A stretch of 64,000 bases of DNA, from the NCBI RefSeq assembly GCF_014196965.1, contig NZ_JACIEQ010000002.1:248001-312000 (forward strand), read 5' to 3'. Shown here piece after piece: positions 58,569 through 64,000 of the stretch (position 1 is its first letter; the number at the start of each line of letters is the position of its first letter). Source of the stretch: Actibacterium naphthalenivorans. Its GTDB lineage: Bacteria > Pseudomonadota > Alphaproteobacteria > Rhodobacterales > Rhodobacteraceae. The notes under the pieces were generated by a model that saw only the letters and a program-made list of their open reading frames with translations, was not told the origin of the DNA and searched no databases. The position numbers were made by a program, and so were the translations under genes.

Positions 58569-59307
58569 TCTCGAAGCGCTGCTCGACGCGGACACCGTTG
58601 AACAGGTCTGGGCGCATCTGACCGCCTTCATGGATGGCTACGGCTTCGACAGGCTGCTCTACGGCTACACCCGGTTCCGCACCGCGAATTCATTCGGTGA
58701 CCCTCAGGATCTGTTGATCCTGTCCAATGCCGATGAGGTTTATGTCAACGGCTTCATCAATCAGGGGCTCTATTTCCATGCGCCGATGGTGCGTTGGGCG
58801 GCCGAGAACGTCGGGGCCTGTTCGTGGCGCTGGATTTCCGAGATGGCATTGCGCGACGGCATAACCGAGGCCGAGCGCAAGGTTCTGGATTTCAATGAGG
58901 CCCATGCTGTAACCTCCGGATATTCCATAAGTTTCAAGGATTCCTCCATCCGCTCCAAGGGCGCGCTCGGGCTGATCGCCCGCGCTGGCCTGACGCAGGA
59001 TGATGTCGATGCGATCTGGGAAGAGCACGGCCGCAAGTTCATGGTGATCTGCAACGTCGCCCACATGAGGCTCACCTGCCTGCCCTATTCCGGCGCGCGG
59101 CGCAGCCTGACGCGGCGCCAGAAAGAGGCGCTGGAATGGGTCGGCGATGGCAAGACGACCCAGGACATCGCGCAAATCATGGGCCTGACGCCGGCAACGG
59201 TGGAAAAGCACCTGCGCCTTGCGCGCGAGGCGCTCAATGTCGAAACAACGGCGCAAGCGGTGCTCAAAGCGTCGTTTCAGAACCAGATTTTTGCTGTCGA
59301 TGGCTGA
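58555..59307 (+). CDS. LuxR family regulator with autoinducer-binding domain (solo)
   Basis: 250 residues. The N-terminal autoinducer-binding domain spans about 15-165 (DGYGFDRLLYGYTRFR, WAAENVGACSWRWISEMALR), and the C-terminal LuxR helix-turn-helix is RRSLTRRQKEALEWVGDGKT, TQDIAQIMGLTPATVEKHLR. No luxI-type synthase lies in the window, so it is a solo receptor or its synthase is elsewhere. The start ATG at 58555 fits family alignment. Confidence 0.9.
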   Translation: MKLDDLEALLDADTVEQVWAHLTAFMDGYGFDRLLYGYTRFRTANSFGDPQDLLILSNADEVYVNGFINQGLYFHAPMVRWAAENVGACSWRWISEMALRDGITEAERKVLDFNEAHAVTSGYSISFKDSSIRSKGALGLIARAGLTQDDVDAIWEEHGRKFMVICNVAHMRLTCLPYSGARRSLTRRQKEALEWVGDGKTTQDIAQIMGLTPATVEKHLRLAREALNVETTAQAVLKASFQNQIFAVDG

Positions 59308-59555
59308 GGCAGAAAGGCCGCAGGTAGGGAATCCCCTACTATGCTTACGGTACGTAAACGGTCAGTTTGCGAATGTTCCGTGAGTGGTGGCTTTGGCCTG
59401 GGAACTACGGGGTGGGGTGACGCGTAATTTCGCTGGTCATCTTCTCTGTCCGGGTAACCGGATCGTCGGTCCGCCGGTGTATAGTCCGCCGGTGGGGCCG
59501 ACACTCAGATCGTGCCTTGTCCGCTTCCCCAAACGACGAGGCGCGATTTCATGGA

Positions 59556-59581
59556 CGGTGCAGCCCCGCCCGGCTGCACCG
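59556..59581 (-). terminator. Terminator hairpin after tsf
   Basis: CGGTGCAGCC with GGCTGCACCG, perfect 10-base stem and 6-base loop, about 20 bases past the tsf stop on the minus strand. On the plus strand it is followed by TTTCATTTCTT, so it may also end luxR readthrough. The rest of the gap between luxR and tsf (59308-59600) holds no gene I can support. Confidence 0.65.
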
Positions 59582-59600
59582 TTTCATTTCTTGCCGAATG

Positions 59601-60476
59601 TCAGCCCTGAGCGGCCTTCGCCACTTCCGCAGCGAAATCTTCGGTTTCCTTCTCGATCCCCTCGCCCACTTCCAGGCGCACGAAACCGGTAACTTCAACG
59701 CCGGCTTCCGCCGCGGCCTGGGCCACGGTCAGATCGGGGTTGATCACGAAGGACTGGCCCAGAAGCGTGACCTCGGACAGGAACTTCTTCATCCGGCCTT
59801 CGATCATCTTCTCGATCACCTGCTCGGGCTTGCCGCTTTCGCGGGCCTGCTCGGTCAGGATGGCCTTTTCTCGCGCCACCAGCTCGGGGTCCAGATCCGC
59901 CTCGCCCAGCGAGGCCGGGTTCACTGCGGCCACATGCATGGCAACCTGGCGGCCGAAGGCCTCGTTGTCGCCCTTCAGCGCGACCAGCACGCCGATCTTG
60001 CCCATGCCCTCGGTCGCGGCATTGTGCACATAAGACACTACGGTCTCGCCTTCCAGCACGGCCATGCGGCGCAGCGACATGTTTTCACCGATGGTGGCGA
60101 TCTTGGCGGTGATGACCTCTTCAACGGTCTTGCCGCCCAGATCGGCCGCTTTCAGCGCGTCCAGATCATCCACGGCCACAGCCGCGCCGGCGATCTTGCC
60201 GACCATCTCCTGGAACTCGGCATTCTTGCCGACGAAATCGGTCTCGGAATTCACCTCGACGGCGATGCCCTTGCCACCCTCGACCTTGACGGCCACCAGG
60301 CCCTCGGCGGCGGTGCGGCCGGATTTCTTGGCGGCTTTCGCCAGGCCCTTGGTGCGCAGCCAGTCGATGGCGGCTTCCATGTCGCCATCGGTTTCGGTCA
60401 GCGCTTTTTTCGCGTCCATCATGCCCGCGCCGGTCGTGTCGCGCAGCTCTTTCACCAGTGCAGCGGTGATTGCCAT
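59601..60476 (-). CDS. tsf: Translation elongation factor Ts
   Basis: Nucleotide-exchange factor for EF-Tu, 291 residues. N-terminal UBA-like domain with [20 protein letters not shown]; the core includes [20 protein letters not shown] and [20 protein letters not shown]. It follows rpsB by 82 bases on the same strand, the conserved pair. The usual third partner pyrH is far away in this genome. Confidence 0.97.
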   Translation of the reverse strand: MAITAALVKELRDTTGAGMMDAKKALTETDGDMEAAIDWLRTKGLAKAAKKSGRTAAEGLVAVKVEGGKGIAVEVNSETDFVGKNAEFQEMVGKIAGAAVAVDDLDALKAADLGGKTVEEVITAKIATIGENMSLRRMAVLEGETVVSYVHNAATEGMGKIGVLVALKGDNEAFGRQVAMHVAAVNPASLGEADLDPELVAREKAILTEQARESGKPEQVIEKMIEGRMKKFLSEVTLLGQSFVINPDLTVAQAAAEAGVEVTGFVRLEVGEGIEKETEDFAAEVAKAAQG

Positions 60477-60558
60477 GTCGGCTCTCCTCGATAGAAGTCT
60501 TCGGGTTCCCGGACGCGGCCATACCCGCGCCCGGTATCAGTTCCGTGACAGAAGCGGC

Positions 60559-61347
60559 TTACGCTTCGGCCGGGGCCTGTTCTTCGGTGGCTTCTTCGGC
60601 CAGAAGCTCCTCGACAGGCGCTTCTTCCAGCGCGCCGAGGTCGACGCCGGCGGCATCCATCTGGGCGGTCATGCCGTCCAGCGCCGCGCGCGACACCAGA
60701 TCGCAGTAAAGCGAGATGGCGCGGGCCGCGTCGTCATTGCCCGGAATGATGTAATCCACGCCATCGGGCGAACAGTTGGTATCGACCACGGCCACAACCG
60801 GAATACCCAGCTTCTTGGCTTCGGCGATCGCCAGATCCTCTTTCTTGACGTCGATGACGAACAGAAGATCGGGCACACCGCCCATTTCGCGGATCCCGCC
60901 CAGGCTGGCCTGCAGCTTGGCCTGCTCGCGCTCCATGCCAAGACGTTCTTTCTTGGTCAGGCCCTCGAAGCCGATTTCCATCTGCTCGTCGATCGCCTTC
61001 AGACGCTGGATCGACTGGGAAACGGTTTTCCAGTTGGTCAGCGTGCCGCCCAGCCAGCGGTGGTTCATGTAATATTGCGCGCATTTCTCGGCGGCTTCGG
61101 CCACCGGTTTCTGCGCCTGCCGCTTGGTGCCGACAAACAGGATGCGGCCATTCTTGGCCACGGTCTCGCGCACCACGTTCAGCGCGGCGTCCAGCATCGG
61201 AACCGTCTGCGTCAGGTCGATGATGTGAATGCCGTTGCGCTCGCCATAGATGAACTCGCCCATGCGGGGGTTCCAGCGTTGCGTCTGGTGGCCGTAGTGT
61301 ACGCCAGCTTCAAGCAGCTGACGCATGGTGAAATCGGGAAGCGCCAT
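60559..61347 (-). CDS. rpsB: 30S ribosomal protein S2
   Basis: 262 residues from ATG 61347 ([20 protein letters not shown]), with AAGGA 8 bases upstream; ATG 61353 is two residues longer and less typical. Motifs [20 protein letters not shown] and [19 protein letters not shown] confirm the family. The C-terminal 30 residues are rich in Glu and Ala, a common variable tail. Translation may be controlled through its leader, which carries palindromes. Confidence 0.97.
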   Translation of the reverse strand: MALPDFTMRQLLEAGVHYGHQTQRWNPRMGEFIYGERNGIHIIDLTQTVPMLDAALNVVRETVAKNGRILFVGTKRQAQKPVAEAAEKCAQYYMNHRWLGGTLTNWKTVSQSIQRLKAIDEQMEIGFEGLTKKERLGMEREQAKLQASLGGIREMGGVPDLLFVIDVKKEDLAIAEAKKLGIPVVAVVDTNCSPDGVDYIIPGNDDAARAISLYCDLVSRAALDGMTAQMDAAGVDLGALEEAPVEELLAEEATEEQAPAEA

Positions 61348-61389
61348 GTCCATTTTCCTTTTCCGGTTTGCGCCTGAGCGGGGTTCTAA

Positions 61390-61434
61390 GGGCATATGCC
61401 CAACCGGCGGACCTTTGCGGGATGTCTCCCCGCA
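61390..61434 (-). promoter_or_regulatory. rpsB leader with palindrome and hairpin
   Basis: GGGCATATGCCC (61390-61401), a perfect 12-base palindrome 43 bases before the rpsB start, and a stem TGCGGG/CCCGCA (61416-61421, 61429-61434) beyond it. S2 autoregulates its own leader in enterobacteria; whether this leader is the alphaproteobacterial equivalent is inference. Confidence 0.35.
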
Positions 61435-61502
61435 GGGCCCAACCCCGCCTGTGAAGTAGCGCGCGTTTACCCCTCCTCCCCGCCTGTTGCAACCCCTGCC
61501 CC

Positions 61503-61536
61503 TTCATCTTTCCGCAAATATCCCCGCCGGAGGCAT
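61503..61536 (-). repeat. Dispersed 34-36-base repeat, copy C
   Basis: Minus-strand copy between rpsB and psuK: GCCTCCGGCGGGGATATT then TGCGGAAAGATGAA. It differs from copy B by one base. Unlike copies A and B it does not follow a gene in its own direction. Confidence 0.8.
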
Positions 61537-61588
61537 GAATCTTCATCCCGCGCTTGCCAGCGGCGCGCCGCCCGGTCAAAACCCCGGC

Positions 61589-62482
61589 ATGACCACCCAG
61601 CCCGCAATCCTGTGTATCGGAGCCGTCCTTTGGGATCTGATCGGCCATGCCGACGGGCCGGTGCATCCGGGCGACGATCTGCCGGGCCGCATCACCCGGC
61701 GCCCCGGCGGCGTGGCGTTGAACATCGCGCGGGCCCTGTGCACCCACGGGCTCGCCCCCGCCCTTCTCTCCGCCATCGGCGACGATGCGGAAGGCCGCGC
61801 GCTGTGCGCCGCCTGCGCCGCGTTCGGGATCGAAACCGGCTTCCTGCGCCGCGCGGCCGATCTGCCCACCGGCCGCTACATGGCGGTCGAAGGCGCCAAC
61901 GGGCTGATCGCGGCCATCGCCGATGCCCGTGCGCTCGACGCCGCCGGGCGGGACATCCTGGCGCCGCTCGCCGACGGGCGGCTGGGCCAGGTCTCCGCCC
62001 CCTACCCCGGCGTGATCGTGCTGGATGGCAACCTTGGCGCGTCCGTCATCCGTGAAATCGCGCAAAGCCCGCTGTTTGCCTGCGCCGAGCTGCGCGTCGC
62101 CGCCGCCTCGGGCGCCAAGGCAGAGCGGATCGCGCCCATGCTCGGGCATCCCGCCGCCACGCTCTATCTGAACCGGCAAGAGGCTGCCCGCATCTGCGCC
62201 GCCAGCTTCGACACCGCGCGCGCGGCTGCGGCGGCCCTTCTGGCACGCGGGGCGCACCGGGTGCTGGTCACCGATGGCGGCGGCGATGTCACCCTGGGCA
62301 CCGCCGCCGGTTTGGCCTGTTTCACACCGCCGCCCGTGCGCGTGGCGCGCGTCACCGGCGCGGGCGACACGTTCGTCGCGGCCCATATCGCGGCGGAGCT
62401 GCGCGGGGCCGGGCCCGAAGAGGCCGTAACCGCCGCGCTCGCCGCCGCCGCACATCACATTTCCGAAAGGATCCCTGAATGA
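61589..62482 (+). CDS. psuK: Pseudouridine kinase (PfkB family)
   Basis: 297 residues from ATG 61589. PfkB/ribokinase fold: N-terminal ILCIGAVLWDLIGHADGPVH, substrate region RRPGGVALNIARALCTHGLA, and the C-terminal catalytic VARVTGAGDTFVAAHIAAEL with the Asp base. It overlaps psuG by four bases (ATGA), which identifies the substrate as pseudouridine: PsuK phosphorylates it and PsuG cleaves the product to uracil and ribose 5-phosphate. No transporter is adjacent. Confidence 0.88.
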   Translation: MTTQPAILCIGAVLWDLIGHADGPVHPGDDLPGRITRRPGGVALNIARALCTHGLAPALLSAIGDDAEGRALCAACAAFGIETGFLRRAADLPTGRYMAVEGANGLIAAIADARALDAAGRDILAPLADGRLGQVSAPYPGVIVLDGNLGASVIREIAQSPLFACAELRVAAASGAKAERIAPMLGHPAATLYLNRQEAARICAASFDTARAAAAALLARGAHRVLVTDGGGDVTLGTAAGLACFTPPPVRVARVTGAGDTFVAAHIAAELRGAGPEEAVTAALAAAAHHISERIPE

Positions 62483-63384
62483 CCGCCCCCCTGACCTTTT
62501 CCGCCGAGGTGGCCGCCGCCCGTGCCGAAAACCGCGCCGTCGTTGCGCTGGAAAGCACGATCATCACCCATGGCATGCCTTTTCCCCAGAACCTCGAAAC
62601 CGCGCAGCAGGTCGAGGCGGCGGTGCGCGACGCGGGCGCGGTGCCGGCCACGATCGCGCTGATGGGCGGGCGCATCCATATCGGGCTGGCGCCCGACGAG
62701 CTGTCGGCGCTCGCCCGGACGACGGATGCCAAAAAGATCAGCCGTGCCGACATCGCCGCCTGCCTGGCCCAGGGCTGGACAGGCGCCACCACCGTCGCCG
62801 CCACCATGATCTGCGCCCGCCTGGCCGGCATCGCCGTCTTTGCCACCGGCGGGATCGGCGGCGTGCACCGCTGCGCCGAGCACAGTTTCGACATCTCCGC
62901 CGATCTGCAGGAACTGGCGCAGACCCCGGTAACGGTGGTGGCCGCAGGGGCCAAGGCGATTCTCGATCTGCCCAAAACGCTCGAGGTGCTGGAAACGCTG
63001 GGCGTGCCGGTGATCGGCTACCGCACCGACGATCTGCCGGCCTTCTGGTCGCGCAGCGCCGGCCTGCCGGTGCCGCTGCGGATCGACAGCCCAGCCGAGA
63101 TTGCAGCCGCCCACGTGATGCGCGCGCGGCTGGGGTTGGCTGGCGGGCAGCTCGTGGCCAACCCGATCCCGCCCGAGGCCGAGATTCCCGCGCCCGAGAT
63201 CGGGCCGATCATCGAGGCCGCGCTGCGCGACTCGCAGGGTATCGCCGCCAAAGAGGTCACGCCCTTTCTGCTGAACCGGATATTCGAGCTGACCGGGGGC
63301 CGATCGCTGACCGCCAACATCGCGCTGGTGCTTAACAATGCGCGGCTTTCGGCTGCCGTTGCCCGGGAAATAACCGGCGCCTAG
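62479..63384 (+). CDS. psuG: Pseudouridine-5'-phosphate glycosidase
   Basis: 301 residues. Cleaves the C-C glycosidic bond of pseudouridine 5'-phosphate. Motifs: VVALESTIITHGMPFPQNLE, GAVPATIALMGGRIHIGL, TTVAATMICARLAGIAVFAT and GGIGGVHRCAEHSFDISADL, followed by KAILDLPKTLEVLETLGVPV. Coupled to psuK. Confidence 0.95.
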   Translation: MTAPLTFSAEVAAARAENRAVVALESTIITHGMPFPQNLETAQQVEAAVRDAGAVPATIALMGGRIHIGLAPDELSALARTTDAKKISRADIAACLAQGWTGATTVAATMICARLAGIAVFATGGIGGVHRCAEHSFDISADLQELAQTPVTVVAAGAKAILDLPKTLEVLETLGVPVIGYRTDDLPAFWSRSAGLPVPLRIDSPAEIAAAHVMRARLGLAGGQLVANPIPPEAEIPAPEIGPIIEAALRDSQGIAAKEVTPFLLNRIFELTGGRSLTANIALVLNNARLSAAVAREITGA

Positions 63385-63453
63385 ACGAAAACACGCGCGC
63401 GCGATCGCGCATTGTTGTAGTGCCGTGGGCGAGTGCCTAGATTGCAATGCAGC

Positions 63454-64000
63454 ATGGAAGAAACACCTGAAATGTCCGACAAAGACGACGACCGCGACCG
63501 CGCCGAGGGCCCCATCCGCCGGCGCCATACGCGCATCCTTGGCGGGCTGCGCGCCTCGTTCCTGACCGGCCTCGTGGTGATCGCCCCGATCGGCCTCACC
63601 GTCTGGCTTGTCTGGACGGTGATCGGCTGGGTCGACGGGTTCGTTCTGCCCTTCGTCCCGTCGCAATATCATCCGCAAAATTTCATCGGGATCGACATTC
63701 AGGGTGTCGGCGTCATCTTCTTCTTCCTGTTCACCCTGATCGTAGGGTGGATCGCGAAGGGGCTGATCGGCCGGTCGTTGCTGGCCTGGGCCGAAGGGCT
63801 GGTCGACCGGATGCCGGTCGTCCGCTCCGTCTACAACGGGCTGAAACAGCTTGCCGAAACCGTGCTGGCGCAATCGGATTCCTCGTTCGAACGGGCTTGC
63901 CTGGTGGAATACCCGCGCGAAGGGATGTGGGCGGTCGCCTTCGTTTCGACCACGACCAAGGGCGAGGTGGACAGGCGCATCCCGCGTGACGAGGCGCTGA
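63454..64000 (+). CDS. DUF502 membrane protein (partial)
   Basis: Runs off the right edge; about 182 residues visible. An acidic N-terminus (MEETPEMSDKDDDRDRAEGP) is followed by two membrane spans (FLTGLVVIAPIGLTVWLVWT, VGVIFFFLFTLIVGWIAKGL) and the family motif DRMPVVRSVYNGLKQLAETV. The role is unknown; it is 69 bases past psuG. Start ATG 63454 or 63472. Confidence 0.85.
   Translation, partial: MEETPEMSDKDDDRDRAEGPIRRRHTRILGGLRASFLTGLVVIAPIGLTVWLVWTVIGWVDGFVLPFVPSQYHPQNFIGIDIQGVGVIFFFLFTLIVGWIAKGLIGRSLLAWAEGLVDRMPVVRSVYNGLKQLAETVLAQSDSSFERACLVEYPREGMWAVAFVSTTTKGEVDRRIPRDEAL

Overview
The window is a GC-rich chromosomal segment of an alphaproteobacterium, most likely a Rhodobacterales/Roseobacter-group member. 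The evidence is the ctrA gene preceded by a sciP (DUF1153) gene, a TrmFO/GluQ pair, LpxI in the lipid A cluster, class II DAHP synthase, a usg gene, YicC-gmk, a solo LuxR regulator, and a GTTC-N7-GTTC LexA-type site. I see no rRNA, phage, insertion sequence or CRISPR array. One tRNA (Leu, anticodon CAA) is present.

Layout. 0-4 kb: a peptide-type ABC transporter (minus strand, running off the left edge) with a Tat-type binding protein and an AraC regulator. 4-17 kb: miaA (minus), then a long plus-strand envelope cluster: pyrH-frr-uppS-cdsA-dxr-rseP, a 42-aa membrane peptide, bamA-ompH-fabZ-lpxA-lpxI-lpxB. 17-24 kb: mnmA (minus), sciP, ctrA, ligA-recG, then a 40-aa membrane peptide behind a cluster of GTTC repeats and followed by a strong intrinsic terminator. 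24-33 kb: an Fe-S scaffold-like gene, hisI, gluQ, trmFO, doxX-type gene, gyrA, usg, dsbB, yqaA and a ypfJ-type zinc peptidase. 33-36.5 kb: tRNA-Leu, about 800 bases without a credible gene, and two Hint-domain proteins, one with RTX repeats; this is the most accessory-looking part. 36.5-45.7 kb: an FAD/GcvT two-domain oxidoreductase, a small secreted cysteine-rich protein behind a perfect CtrA-type site, a complete branched-chain amino-acid-type ABC transporter, and a GlxA-type regulator. 45.8-50.5 kb: DAHP synthase, PAS protein, yicC-gmk-gamma carbonic anhydrase, an unknown gene. 50.7-58 kb: the complete phosphate regulon phoR-pstSCAB-phoU-phoB with a Pho box. 58-59.3 kb: a solo LuxR regulator with two possible overlapping leader ORFs. 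59.6-64 kb: tsf and rpsB (minus), psuK-psuG for pseudouridine breakdown, and the start of a DUF502 membrane protein.

Functional themes. The 5-17 kb block joins isoprenoid supply (Dxr, UppS), phospholipid precursor (CdsA), lipid A (LpxA, FabZ, LpxI, LpxB) and outer-membrane protein assembly (BamA, OmpH/Skp, RseP). The Pho block senses and imports phosphate. Two small-protein genes carry regulatory signatures that suggest stress (LexA) and cell-cycle/lifestyle (CtrA) control; these, a 34-36-base dispersed repeat present three times, and the paired Hint proteins are the least explained items. In three separate ABC operons a strong hairpin follows the binding-protein gene and precedes the next transporter gene.
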